Shown: positions 54,788-63,782, counted from the first letter of the stretch. The stretch: 64,000 nucleotides of DNA from Pedobacter sp. Leaf250 (GCF_920984735.1 NZ_CAKLBU010000015.1:1-64000), one strand, 5' to 3'. Notes: a model not told the origin generated them from the letters alone. Translations and numbers: made by a program.

Positions 54788-57700
54788 TTAAAATCCAACA
54801 TTTACACCTACAAAAAATGATCTCGCTTGTGGATAAAAACCACGATCGACACCTAAACTGCCACCGCCAATTTCTGGATCGTAACCATTGTATTTGGTTA
54901 ATGTGAACAGGTTATTCGCCATTACATAAAACTTCAGGTTATCTAAGCCCACTTTATTTACCAATGTTTTTGGTAAAGTATAGCCAAGCTGAACATTCTT
55001 CAACCTGAAATATGCACCGCTTTCCAAGAATAGGCTCGAAACACGGCTATAATTTTTGTTATCATCGGCCAATGTAGCTCGAGGTACAGTATTACTTGTT
55101 CCTTCGCCAGTCCAACGGTTTAAAATGTTGGTTGTATAATTCGATGGACTTAAATCGAAGCGTCTTAAACCATTAAAAATCATATTTCCTGATACACCTT
55201 GTCCGAAGATGGAAACATCAAAGCCTTTATATTTGGCAGAGAATGTTAAACCATAGGTGAAGTTTGGATTTGATCTCCCCAAGAAGGTTCTATCTGCATC
55301 ACTGATTACACCATCGCCATTTAAATCCAAGAACTTAATATCTCCCGGTTTTGCATTTGGCTGAATCAATGCGCCTGCACCGTTCTTGTAGTTATTGATT
55401 TCTGCCTGATTTTGAAATAATCCAGCAGTTTGATAACCGAAAAATGAATCAACAGATTGACCAACAGCTACACGGGTTACTTCCAAACTTTGTGGCGTAA
55501 TGGTTTGCCTGCTCGGGATATAATCTTTATCCGCACCTAATAAGGTTACCTCATTTTTGATGAAAGCTGCGTTTCCTGCAATCCGGAAACTTACTTCGCC
55601 AACTCTTTTGTTCCAACCCAGTTCAATCTCGAAACCACGGTTATATAAATCGGCCGTATTTGCATAAGGGCCGGTATTACCCACATACGATGGCACAACC
55701 TGCTGAAGCAACATGCCATAAGTTTTCTTATTGAAATAACTGGTTGATAAGGTAATGCCTTCAAATAAAGTGGCATCAAAACCTAAATCAAACGACGATG
55801 TTTCTTCCCATTTCAAATCAGGGTTTGAAAGTGCATTCGGACTTACTCCATTTGTTAATGCCTGGCCAGAAGCTGTTCCTAAGGAGTAGTTTCTTCCACC
55901 GCTTACGGTAGCTAAATAACTGAAATCAGGGATATTATCGTTACCATTAACACCGTAAGATCCACGGAATTTTAAGAAAGTAACAACATTATTTTTTGGC
56001 CAGAAATCTTCTCGTGAAGCAACCCAACCTGCTGATCCTGATGGGAAGTAACCATATTTATTATTCGGACCGAAACGTGATGATCCATCCCGGCGGATAA
56101 TACCTGTAAATAAATATTTCTCATCGTAATTGTAAATAACCCTTCCAAAAATTGAGTTTAAAGTATTTTGATACTCTCCACCGTAGAAATCGGAGTTGGT
56201 TCTCGCAACAGGAAATTGCAACGAAGCATCACGAAGGTTATCAACCGGAATGCCTTCCTTAATACCACCATTGGTTTCGCCTTTGTTCTTTTGTGCAGAA
56301 TAACCTACCAAGGCGGTGATTACATGTTTTCCCATGGTTTTATCATAACTCAATGTATTTTCCAACGACCAAAATAATCCTCGGTTACTATCCCTGGTGT
56401 AAGCAGTTAAAGTAGATTGGTTAATCGAGTTCAGGAAATAAATCGGACGGAATGATTGTCCACCCCAGAAAGCCAAATCTACCCCACCTGTACTTCTTAA
56501 TTTCAATCCTTTTAGAAATTCAACTTCAACAAATGCATTGCCAACCACTTTATCGCTCCAAGAATTTCCTTGGGCAACCTGCAAAGCAGCAACAGGATTT
56601 AATACTTCCGATTGTGCATAATCAGAAATCCCGTATGGAAAACCTGCATCATTTCTCACCACAGGATTATTCAAATATTTTGGCAAGCCATATTTTGCCG
56701 GATCAGTTTCTACAATTGGCGTAATGGGATCCATATTAATAGCTCTGCTCAATGGCGAACCATATTCTGTATTGGTACTTACGCCAATCGAATTAATTCT
56801 GGTATAGCCAATTGAATTACCGAACTTGATGTTTTTGGTGATTTTATGTTCGAAATTAAACCTTGCCGTAAATCTTTTAAATTTCGAATTCTGCGTAGCA
56901 ACAATACCATCCTGATCAAAATAACTGAATGAGCCGTAATAAATTGATTTATCATTACCGCCGCTCATGTTTAAATCGTGATTTTGAATCATTGCTTTGT
57001 TGTTGAAAACAGCTTCTTGCCAATCGGTTCCTTCACCATACTGAGCAGGATTTGGAAAGCGTACCGCTGTAACTCCATCGGCCAGTTGCGATTCGTTATA
57101 TATGGTGGCGTATTGCGTAGCATTTAACAAATTCAGTTTGGCAGAAGGTGCCTGCGTACCAATGTAGTTATTGTACTCAACTCTAACTCTCCCGGTATTC
57201 GATCCTTTTTTGGTTGAAACAATAATTACCCCATTTGCTGCTCGGGTACCATAAATAGCCGCAGATGCCGCATCTTTTAATACCTCAATCGATTCTATAT
57301 CCGATTGATTTAAAAATTCAATACCTCCGTTAATCACCACGCCATCAACAACATATAATGGGTTGGCATTATTAATATTTGCAATACCACGAATCCTCAC
57401 TACTCCACCATCTCCAGGCTGACCAGAACTCGTGGTAACCGTAACACCCGAAGCTCTACCTTGAAGCGACTGCTCAATACGAACCACTGGCATATCTTTT
57501 AAATCAGTAGCTTTTACCGAAGCAATGGCACCTGTTACCACACTTTTCTTTTGTGTACCATAACCAATAACAACTGCATCGGCCAATAAACCAGCTTGCG
57601 GGGTAAGTGTAATGGTGATACCATTGGAGGCTGTAATTTCTTTATTTTCGTAACCGATGTAAGAAACTACCAATGTAGCGCCTTCGGTTACATCTCTTAA

Positions 57701-58207
57701 AGTAAAGGCACCAGTTTCGTCAGTTACTGCGCCAAGGGTAGAACCCTTAACCTTTACGCTTGCGCCCGCCATCGGATCACCTTTTTCATCTACTACCCTT
57801 CCTCTGATGTCAACAAAAGACCGGATAATTAATGGCATGCCTTCAATAGGCTTACGATGAATAATGATGGTATTGTTTTTTATAGTGTAGCCTAAGGGTT
57901 GCTCATTAAAAATGCGTTTAAGCGCTTCTTTAATATCGGTATTTTTAATTTCGATGGTTACAGGTTTAGCTTCTTTAAGCACATCGAGGTCGTACAAAAA
58001 GTTATAACCCACACTTTTGTTTAGCTTGCGAAAAACATTGAGTAGCGAAGTATTTTTTTCTGATAAGGTTACGTTTTGTGCATTGGCAGCTCCGTAACTA
58101 AGCTGTAAAAATGAAGTGATTAGCAAGACAAAAGTCAATTTCATAATCAACAGAAATTTAAATAGGCGCCCTTTAGGTTGGGGCAGCCATTCAGTATAAA
58201 AATTCAT
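54788..58207 (-). CDS. SusC/RagA family TonB-dependent transporter with STN signalling domain
   Basis: 1139-aa outer-membrane importer. Signal region 1-43 (preceded by WLPQPKGRLFK, usual for this group, supporting ATG 58207). STN domain about 48-115 (LLNVFRKLNKSVGYNFLYD, IKEALKRIFNEQPLGYTIK), which contacts FecR. Carboxypeptidase-regulatory-like beta domain about 132-210. TonB plug about 225-350 with SLQGRASGVTVTTSSGQPGD and the SusC motif RGIANINNANPLYVVDG. Barrel to the C-terminus. It imports the glycan with SusD and, through STN and FecR, reports it to the sigma factor. Confidence 0.97.
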   Translation of the reverse strand: MNFYTEWLPQPKGRLFKFLLIMKLTFVLLITSFLQLSYGAANAQNVTLSEKNTSLLNVFRKLNKSVGYNFLYDLDVLKEAKPVTIEIKNTDIKEALKRIFNEQPLGYTIKNNTIIIHRKPIEGMPLIIRSFVDIRGRVVDEKGDPMAGASVKVKGSTLGAVTDETGAFTLRDVTEGATLVVSYIGYENKEITASNGITITLTPQAGLLADAVVIGYGTQKKSVVTGAIASVKATDLKDMPVVRIEQSLQGRASGVTVTTSSGQPGDGGVVRIRGIANINNANPLYVVDGVVINGGIEFLNQSDIESIEVLKDAASAAIYGTRAANGVIIVSTKKGSNTGRVRVEYNNYIGTQAPSAKLNLLNATQYATIYNESQLADGVTAVRFPNPAQYGEGTDWQEAVFNNKAMIQNHDLNMSGGNDKSIYYGSFSYFDQDGIVATQNSKFKRFTARFNFEHKITKNIKFGNSIGYTRINSIGVSTNTEYGSPLSRAINMDPITPIVETDPAKYGLPKYLNNPVVRNDAGFPYGISDYAQSEVLNPVAALQVAQGNSWSDKVVGNAFVEVEFLKGLKLRSTGGVDLAFWGGQSFRPIYFLNSINQSTLTAYTRDSNRGLFWSLENTLSYDKTMGKHVITALVGYSAQKNKGETNGGIKEGIPVDNLRDASLQFPVARTNSDFYGGEYQNTLNSIFGRVIYNYDEKYLFTGIIRRDGSSRFGPNNKYGYFPSGSAGWVASREDFWPKNNVVTFLKFRGSYGVNGNDNIPDFSYLATVSGGRNYSLGTASGQALTNGVSPNALSNPDLKWEETSSFDLGFDATLFEGITLSTSYFNKKTYGMLLQQVVPSYVGNTGPYANTADLYNRGFEIELGWNKRVGEVSFRIAGNAAFIKNEVTLLGADKDYIPSRQTITPQSLEVTRVAVGQSVDSFFGYQTAGLFQNQAEINNYKNGAGALIQPNAKPGDIKFLDLNGDGVISDADRTFLGRSNPNFTYGLTFSAKYKGFDVSIFGQGVSGNMIFNGLRRFDLSPSNYTTNILNRWTGEGTSNTVPRATLADDNKNYSRVSSLFLESGAYFRLKNVQLGYTLPKTLVNKVGLDNLKFYVMANNLFTLTKYNGYDPEIGGGSLGVDRGFYPQARSFFVGVNVGF

Positions 58208-58308
58208 ATATTTGGTTATTAGGTTTAGAATAGTTGTATCTCACAATTTTACGATTAGAATAAGGCCTTTAATATGGCCGGGAGCGTTGCCGCGCTTCCG
58301 GTTTTTTT
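58207..58308 (+). ncRNA. candidate antisense RNA opposite the susC leader
   Basis: A plus-strand terminator (58278-58308) stands in the fecR-susC spacer although no plus-strand gene is near. A TATATTTG -7-like box (58207-58214) lies about 65 bp before it, so an RNA of roughly 85 nt starting near 58221 is possible. It would be antisense to the 5' leader of susC, like the DonS-type RNAs of Bacteroides PULs. No good -33 element is seen at the standard distance. Confidence 0.35.
58278..58308 (+). terminator. plus-strand intrinsic terminator upstream of susC
   Basis: CCGGGAGCG (58278-58286), loop TTGCCG, CGCTTCCGG (58293-58301; one G-U pair), then seven T. On the minus strand no T tract follows, so it is oriented against the PUL genes. 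Confidence 0.75.
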
Positions 58309-58358
58309 AGTTAGGCGATATTCTTAAAATCATCAATCCATGATGAAGAAAGTAGAGT

Positions 58359-59534
58359 TTATGGCATAACTAAAATCCTCCTTCCTTCAATTTTAAAATG
58401 AACTGCATCAGTAGTTTGAAGCATATCCAAAACTTCATTTACGCTATTGAAACGCGATATTCTTCCACCGAAGGTTTTATTTATTTTTTTACCCCGATAA
58501 TCAATTTCTACATCGTACCAACGTGCTATTTTATTCATAATCGTTTCCAGATTTTCCTCATTAAAACTGAAGAAACCTGTTTTCCAAGCAATTACTTCTT
58601 CTGCATCAACAGCCGAAACCAAAACCGATGGAGAAGATAGACTGATCAGCGATTGTTGCCCTGGTTTTAATAATGCTGATTTGGTTGATTGTAGATTTTT
58701 GATTTTAACACTTCCTTCCAATAAAGTGGTTTTATTGCTCGGTTCGTTATTGTAAGCATTTATATTGAAATGTGTTCCCAAAACTTCTACTTCCTGGTTT
58801 CTTCCAGAAATTAATTCTGTTTTAACTTTAAAAGGAACACGAACACCATTTTTATCTAAACGTTTGGCTACTTCGAAATAAGCTTCGCCTTTTAATTCTA
58901 CCAATCTTTTGGTTTGATCAAAAACTGCTGGATATCTTAATGAGGATTCTGCGTTCAGCCAAACTTTTGTGCCATCAGGAAGATTAATTTGATACTGACC
59001 TCCACGTGGTGTTTCAATTGTATTGTATAAATCTTTTTTATGGCTCGATGCAGAAGCTACAGAATAAATTAATTCGCCATTTTTTGTTTTGGTAATGTTG
59101 ATACCTGCCTGTTTTGCAATTACACCATTCGATGCATCAGTCAATGAAATTTTTGAGCCATCGGCTAAGGTTAGAGTAGCTTTGTTTCCACCAGGCTGAA
59201 TGATTTTATCTTGTATATTATTAAATACTTGCTTAGTTTCTGTATTTTTTTGAACCTCTCTATTAATTACTATGCCGATAAAGAAAAGCACCACTGCAGA
59301 AGCAGCTAATTTTAACCATAAGGTTTTAGTATTTCCAGATTTGATATGGGTTTCTTTTTGAATCGCTAGCCAGATTTGCTTACGGGCTTCGTCTACTTCA
59401 GCAGGATTTAAATCAGAATTTTTATTCGAAAGCTCTTGCAAATGCCACGATTCTACCAAAGCTTTTTCCGCGTCAGTACAAAGTCCGGCGCTATATTTTT
59501 CTAATAGTTTTTCAACTTCGGCTTTACTCATCAC
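58359..59534 (-). CDS. FecR family anti-sigma factor
   Basis: 391 aa. Cytoplasmic sigma-binding N-terminus (1-70, ending near the conserved VDEARKQIWLAIQ), TM helix about 76-96 (LWLKLAASAVVLFFIGIVI), FecR domain about 165-275 (TIETPRGGQYQINLPDGTKV, YFEVAKR), and a C-terminal DUF4974-like, STN-interacting domain about 315-391 (NLETIMNKIARWYDVEIDY, FNSVNEVLDML). It holds the ECF sigma factor until SusC signals. Confidence 0.95.
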   Translation of the reverse strand: MMSKAEVEKLLEKYSAGLCTDAEKALVESWHLQELSNKNSDLNPAEVDEARKQIWLAIQKETHIKSGNTKTLWLKLAASAVVLFFIGIVINREVQKNTETKQVFNNIQDKIIQPGGNKATLTLADGSKISLTDASNGVIAKQAGINITKTKNGELIYSVASASSHKKDLYNTIETPRGGQYQINLPDGTKVWLNAESSLRYPAVFDQTKRLVELKGEAYFEVAKRLDKNGVRVPFKVKTELISGRNQEVEVLGTHFNINAYNNEPSNKTTLLEGSVKIKNLQSTKSALLKPGQQSLISLSSPSVLVSAVDAEEVIAWKTGFFSFNEENLETIMNKIARWYDVEIDYRGKKINKTFGGRISRFNSVNEVLDMLQTTDAVHFKIEGRRILVMP

Positions 59535-59624
59535 TATAATATATTTGGCTTATTAAATACATGTAGGTTGAAGAATCCCTAGGTAGTAGACGAAATGAAA
59601 ATATTTTTATTTTTTTTCTCCGAG

Positions 59625-59684
59625 TTTCGTCATTGCGAGAATATTCTCGGATTCTTCATCCGTAATATTCGTGGCAATCTTTTC
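59625..59684. repeat. REP-like palindromic sequence between sigma and fecR genes
   Basis: TTTCGTCATTGCGAGA ... GTGGCAATCTTTTCC with a perfect 14-bp palindrome CGAGAATATTCTCG at 59636-59649. The CGTCATTGCGAG...GCAATCTT layout recalls a widespread intergenic repeat of many bacterial genomes; membership in that family is from memory. Confidence 0.5.
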
Positions 59685-59705
59685 CAAAAGAACTTATTAA
59701 GAAAG

Positions 59706-60284
59706 CTATTTGATGAACAATATAACTACAATCAACAGAAATGAAGTTAGTTTTAACCTTAAAACCTTAAGCGCATTGCTCATTTGCTTTTTAACAGTTT
59801 TATCTGATAAATGAAGGATTTCCGCAATTTGCTTTTGACTTAGATGTTGTTGGCGACTCATTTCAAAAATCACCCGCATTTTAGGAGGCAACAACGAAAC
59901 CTCTTTTTCGATTAATGATGCAAATTCCTTTTCACGAATGTAATCGTCAGTAACACAATCGCCCTTTTGCGAAAAATCTTCCAGCGATTGTAAATAATTG
60001 GATCGAGATTTATTTTTATCTAACCAATCGAAAACTTTATACCTCACCGCAGTGTACAAATAATTTGATAACTGTGATTTGATTTGAATGTTGGGATTGC
60101 TCCACAGGTAAACAAAAATCTCTTGAACGATATCGCGGGCATCTTCCCGATCAACTACCATTTTACAAGCATAGATATACAACAAACCATTAAAGCGTTC
60201 GTAAATTTCCTCAAAGGCAAATTTATTTCCATCCTGCATGAGGACGAAAAGTTCGTGATCAGTTAATGATTTATAAGTAGACAT
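59706..60284 (-). CDS. ECF RNA polymerase sigma-70 factor (PUL regulator)
   Basis: 192 aa from ATG 60284 (MSTYKSLTDHELF); an open frame continues to 60461 but the extra 59 residues are not sigma-like and reach the divergent ArsR promoter. Region 2: FEEIYERFNGLLYIYACKMV, REDARDIVQEIFVYLW. Region 4: LPPKMRVIFEMSRQQHLSQK, IAEILHLSDKTVKKQMSNAL. A short hydrophobic tail (LTSFLLIVVILFI) ends the protein, common in Bacteroidota ECF factors. It drives the PUL with the FecR encoded downstream. Confidence 0.94.
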   Translation of the reverse strand: MSTYKSLTDHELFVLMQDGNKFAFEEIYERFNGLLYIYACKMVVDREDARDIVQEIFVYLWSNPNIQIKSQLSNYLYTAVRYKVFDWLDKNKSRSNYLQSLEDFSQKGDCVTDDYIREKEFASLIEKEVSLLPPKMRVIFEMSRQQHLSQKQIAEILHLSDKTVKKQMSNALKVLRLKLTSFLLIVVILFIK

Positions 60285-60423
60285 TTGGCTAGAATGATTA
60301 AACGAATGTAAGGAATTGTTTAGCTTAAATCCTAACAAAATTTTAACAATTGAATATAACTTAAACGTTTTATTAACGCTTATTGCGTACTTATACATGC
60401 AATTGTAAACTTTAGCCCAATAA

Positions 60424-60455
60424 TTGGTATATCGGGAAAAGTCGATATACATTTG
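60424..60455 (+). promoter_or_regulatory. ArsR-type promoter with operator palindrome
   Basis: TTG (60424-60426), 21-bp spacer, TACATTTG (60448-60455): a full Bacteroidota promoter. A perfect inverted repeat GTATATCG-N8-CGATATAC (60427-60450) fills the spacer and overlaps the -7 box, so a bound dimer would block RNA polymerase: the expected design of an autoregulated repressor. The ATG is only 5 bp after the -7 box. Confidence 0.75.
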
Positions 60456-60459
60456 TGCC

Positions 60460-60762
60460 ATGGATCAGGTAGAAATATTTAAGGCTTTATCGAACAAAAC
60501 CCGTTTGCAAATATTAAACTGGCTTAAGAGTCCTGCTGAACATTTTCCCGAGCAACCAAATGCCGACTTTGAAACTGTTGGTGTATGCGTTGGGCAAATT
60601 CAAAATAAGGCAGGTTTATCTCAAAGTACCATATCAGAATACTTGTCTATTTTACAGCGTGCCGATTTGGTTTGTGCCACTCGCGTAGGCCAATGGACCT
60701 ATTACAAACGCAACCATGAAGGCATGGAGAAATTGAGCAAAATCATCAATACAGAATTATAA
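60460..60762 (+). CDS. ArsR/SmtB family winged-helix regulator
   Basis: 100 aa from ATG 60460. Winged-helix features: IFKALSNKTRLQILNWLK, QIQNKAGLSQSTISEYLSIL (recognition helix), RADLVCATRVGQWTYYKRN (wing). The metal-binding ELCVC motif is absent; Cys only at VGVCVGQ and VCATR, so it probably does not sense metal in the classical way. It lies 11 bp upstream of an old yellow enzyme gene, which suggests control of that redox enzyme. Confidence 0.9.
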   Translation: MDQVEIFKALSNKTRLQILNWLKSPAEHFPEQPNADFETVGVCVGQIQNKAGLSQSTISEYLSILQRADLVCATRVGQWTYYKRNHEGMEKLSKIINTEL

Positions 60763-60773
60763 AAATCAATAAT

Positions 60774-61874
60774 ATGAACACAGATAGTTTATTTAAGCCA
60801 TTTAGCTTAAAATCATTAAATATAAAAAACAGAATTGTAATGGCGCCAATGACCAGGTCGTTTTCTCCTAACGGAGTTCCGACTGATGCTGTGGCTGAAT
60901 ATTATGCAAAAAGGGCTGTAGGCCAAGTGGGCTTAATTTTATCAGAAGGTACCGTAATTAATCGCCCTTCTTCATCTGCAGATCCGAACATTCCGCACTT
61001 TTATGGCGACCAAGCTTTAGCGGGCTGGCAAAAAGTGGTTAACGAAGTGCATCATGCAGGATCGCAAATGGGTCCACAAATCTGGCATCAGGGTATTCAT
61101 GCCAATCATGCTTCGGGCTGGGTTCCAAGCGCTCCATTTGAAGGCCCTTCGAGTTTAAACAGTCCAGGTTTTAAAAACGGTGTTCCCATGACGGATGCTG
61201 CTATAGCAGATACGATCGCCGCTTTTGGTCAGGCCGCAGCCGATGCGAAAGCCTTAGGTTTTGATACCGTTGAAATTCATGGTGCGCATCAATACTTAAT
61301 CGACCAGTTTTTTTGGGATGCAACCAATAACCGTACAGATATTTATGGCGGAAAAACCTTAGGAGAGCGCACCCGTTTTGCAGTTGAAGTGATTAAAGAG
61401 ATACGCAAGCGTGTGGGCGAAGATTTTGCCCTGATTATCCGCTTATCACAGTTTAAACCTGCTGCTTATGATTTTAAATTGGCAAAAGATGAAAACGAGA
61501 TGGAGCAATGGTTAACACCTTTGGTTGATGCTGGAGTTGATATTTTACACTGTTCGCAACGCCGTTTCTGGGAACCGGAATTTGAAGGTTCTGATTTGAA
61601 CTTTGCAGGTTGGGCTAAAAAAATTACTGGCAAAACAACTATATCTGTAGGTTCTGTTGGCTTAAGTGGCGATTTCTTTGGCGCATTTGCCGGTCAGAGC
61701 TCTGAGCCAAGTTCGTTAGATGAATTGGTACGCAGAATGGATCGTGGAGATTTTGATTTAGTAGCTGTTGGTCGCCCATTATTGGCCGATCCAAATTGGG
61801 TTGAAAAAATCAAAGATAACCGCATGGATGAATTGAAAGGTTTCAGCAAAGAGGCTTTAGCAGAATTGGTTTAA
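60774..61874 (+). CDS. old yellow enzyme family NADH:flavin oxidoreductase
   Basis: 366-aa FMN ene-reductase. N-terminal IKNRIVMAPMTRS (FMN contact), QIWHQGIHA, substrate/flavin residues in VEIHGAHQYLIDQF, TDIYGG, RLSQF, and C-terminal VAVGRPLLADPNW. It reduces activated C=C bonds of electrophiles, a detoxification role that fits control by the upstream ArsR-type regulator. Followed by a strong terminator. Confidence 0.93.
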   Translation: MNTDSLFKPFSLKSLNIKNRIVMAPMTRSFSPNGVPTDAVAEYYAKRAVGQVGLILSEGTVINRPSSSADPNIPHFYGDQALAGWQKVVNEVHHAGSQMGPQIWHQGIHANHASGWVPSAPFEGPSSLNSPGFKNGVPMTDAAIADTIAAFGQAAADAKALGFDTVEIHGAHQYLIDQFFWDATNNRTDIYGGKTLGERTRFAVEVIKEIRKRVGEDFALIIRLSQFKPAAYDFKLAKDENEMEQWLTPLVDAGVDILHCSQRRFWEPEFEGSDLNFAGWAKKITGKTTISVGSVGLSGDFFGAFAGQSSEPSSLDELVRRMDRGDFDLVAVGRPLLADPNWVEKIKDNRMDELKGFSKEALAELV

Positions 61875-61897
61875 ATTTTCTTTTTATAAAAATGAAG

Positions 61898-61923
61898 AGC
61901 ATCCCAAAAAGGGATGCTTTTTT
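61898..61923 (+). terminator. terminator of the arsR-type/OYE operon
   Basis: AGCATCCC (61898-61905), AAAAA loop, GGGATGCT (61911-61918), then TTTTT. Confidence 0.88.
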
Positions 61924-62095
61924 GGTTTGTTGCTGATTACGCTTGTTTTAAAGCCTTCAAAATATTTTAGCGATTCATCCGCATCAAAAAAAAACTAAAA
62001 TCAGAAGCTTTCCATACTGCGGTTTAAATGACGATGAGCCCAGGCTTTAACAAATAAAATTTTCTTAAATTCACATCTTAAAAAAGTAAAATCCC

Positions 62096-62986
62096 ATGTC
62101 GAATATTTCCCTCATTATTGAAGAAAGACCTGCAAACATTGGCAATTTCATGGTTGGCAGATTGTTGCCTTTTAGAGAAAAAAGAATGGTTGGTCCTTTC
62201 GCTTTTATTGACCACATGGGACCAGCGGCGATGAGCGATCATGAGAATCTGGACGTTCCGCCTCATCCGCATATTGGTTTATCTACCTTAACTTTTCTTT
62301 TTGAAGGCGAAATAGAACATAGAGATAGCTTAGGAAATGATGTGGTAATTAAACCTGGCCAGGTAAATTGGATGACTTCAGGAAGTGGTATTGCCCATTC
62401 GGAAAGAACACCTGAATACCTACGCCATACAGATAAGATGCTACATGGATTACAAATTTGGGTAGCCTTACCAAAAGCTTTAGAGCAAATGGAACCCGAG
62501 TTTTTCCACGTTGATGATAAAGACATTCCGAGTTGGGAACAAGATGGCGTAAATATTAAATTGATTGCCGGTGAAGCTTTTGAAAAAAAATCACCCGTAC
62601 CCGTTTACTGCCCACTTTACTTTATCGAGATTAAAAGTACAATGCGGCAAAAGCTCAATATTGGCGATCATCTATTCGGCGAAAGTGCACTTTATATATT
62701 GGAAGGTGGAATTGAAAGTGATGGACATTTATTCGAACCGAAATTGATTCTTATTGCCAACGACGCAAAACTTTGCGAATTTACGATGTTGGAAAATACA
62801 ACTGTTTATATTTTTGGTGGAGAGCCTTTTCCTGAAGAAAGATTTATCTATTGGAATTTTGTTGCATCAGATAGAGAACTAATTGAACAAGCGAAACAAA
62901 ACTGGCTGGAACAAAAATTTAAGCCCGTACCTGGAGAAACAGAATTTGTTCCTTTGCCAAATCAAAATCCTTATCAAAAGAAATAA
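62096..62986 (+). CDS. pirin family protein
   Basis: 296 aa, bicupin. Pirin N-terminal motif: RRPFREKRMVGPFAFIDHMG-like segment (PFREKRMVGPFAFIDHMGPA), metal-binding HPHIGLSTLTFLFEGEIEH with His and Glu ligands near 58-76, WMTSGSGIAHSE near 98-109. C-terminal pirin domain about 180-285. Pirins can be quercetinases or transcription cofactors; role here unassigned. Co-directional with a small GNAT gene 1 bp downstream. Confidence 0.92.
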   Translation: MSNISLIIEERPANIGNFMVGRLLPFREKRMVGPFAFIDHMGPAAMSDHENLDVPPHPHIGLSTLTFLFEGEIEHRDSLGNDVVIKPGQVNWMTSGSGIAHSERTPEYLRHTDKMLHGLQIWVALPKALEQMEPEFFHVDDKDIPSWEQDGVNIKLIAGEAFEKKSPVPVYCPLYFIEIKSTMRQKLNIGDHLFGESALYILEGGIESDGHLFEPKLILIANDAKLCEFTMLENTTVYIFGGEPFPEERFIYWNFVASDRELIEQAKQNWLEQKFKPVPGETEFVPLPNQNPYQKK

Positions 62987-62987
62987 A

Positions 62988-63269
62988 ATGGAAATCAATC
63001 AAGTAAACAATGAAAAAAATGGCTATTTCGAAGCTAATGAAAAAAATGTTGAAGCAGGTAAAATGAGTTATGTGTGGGCTGGAGAACACAAAATCATTAT
63101 TGACCATACAGAAGTTAATCCAGAATTTTCTGGCAAGGGAGTGGGTAAAAAGTTATTAATGGCGATAGTAAACAATGCCCGGGAAAATAACATAAAAATA
63201 CTTCCGCTTTGTCCTTTTGCTAAAAGTGTTTTTGATAAAAACGAAGAACTAAGCGATGTGCTGTTTTAG
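62988..63269 (+). CDS. small GNAT-like (YjdJ-type) acetyltransferase
   Basis: 93 aa from ATG 62988, 1 bp after the pirin stop; a longer frame from 62883 overlaps the pirin gene. Compact Gcn5-related fold: SYVWAGEHKIIIDHTEVNPE, FSGKGVGKKLLMAIVNNA (acetyl-CoA loop GKGVGK), IKILPLCPFAKSVFDKN. COG2388-type protein. Translationally coupled to pirin. Confidence 0.88.
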   Translation: MEINQVNNEKNGYFEANEKNVEAGKMSYVWAGEHKIIIDHTEVNPEFSGKGVGKKLLMAIVNNARENNIKILPLCPFAKSVFDKNEELSDVLF

Positions 63270-63307
63270 CAACAAATGATTATTAGCTAATCCAACCTGC
63301 ATTTTTA

Positions 63308-63706
63308 TTATTCTTCTAACAAGGCCTGCTTAATTTTTTCAGCAGCTTCGGCCAATTCTTCTTGTGTTGGCTTCAATTTTTCTTTGCTAAAATTCATATC
63401 GCTTACATTATTCATCGGGATTAAATGAATATGTGCATGTGGTACTTCTAAACCAATTACCGAAACTCCAACCTTTTTACAGGGAAAAGCAGCTTTAACG
63501 CCTTTAGCCACAATCTTCGCAAACATCCAAAGGCCAACATATAGGTCTTCTTCCATGTCGAAAATATAATCAACTTCCACTTTTGGAATTACTAGAACAT
63601 GGCCGGCAGTTAAGGGCTGAACATCTAAAAAAGCTAAATACTCAACAGTTTCTGCAACAACATGTGCAGTGATTTCTCCAGCAACAATTTTCGAAAAGAT
63701 AGTCAT
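63308..63706 (-). CDS. HIT family nucleotide-binding hydrolase
   Basis: 132 aa. Histidine triad VPHAHIHLIPM near residues 89-99; other family marks are TIFSKIVAGEI, EYLAFLDVQPLTAGHVLVIPK, and VSVIGLEVPHAHIHL. HIT proteins hydrolyse nucleotide conjugates such as AMP-amides. It follows greA on the same strand with a 76-bp spacer holding an inverted repeat. Confidence 0.94.
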   Translation of the reverse strand: MTIFSKIVAGEITAHVVAETVEYLAFLDVQPLTAGHVLVIPKVEVDYIFDMEEDLYVGLWMFAKIVAKGVKAAFPCKKVGVSVIGLEVPHAHIHLIPMNNVSDMNFSKEKLKPTQEELAEAAEKIKQALLEE

Positions 63707-63710
63707 AATT

Positions 63711-63780
63711 AAGTTGTAGGTTATGAGTTATATGTTATAGGTCTTAGTCTCACAACCTGCAACCTATAACTTGTAACTTT
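63711..63780. repeat. GTT-phased inverted repeat between greA and HIT gene
   Basis: Left arm AAGTTGT AGGTTAT GAGTTAT ATGTTAT AGGT in strict 7-nt phase, apex around CTTAGTCTC, right arm ACAACCT GCAACCT ATAACTT GTAACTT. It fills the spacer between the greA stop and the HIT start. Confidence 0.85.
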
Positions 63781-63782
63781 TG

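Noticed and set aside
60285..60461. N-terminal extension of the ECF sigma factor
   Set aside because: Sequence is not sigma-like and overlaps the divergent promoter; ATG 60284 fits the family.
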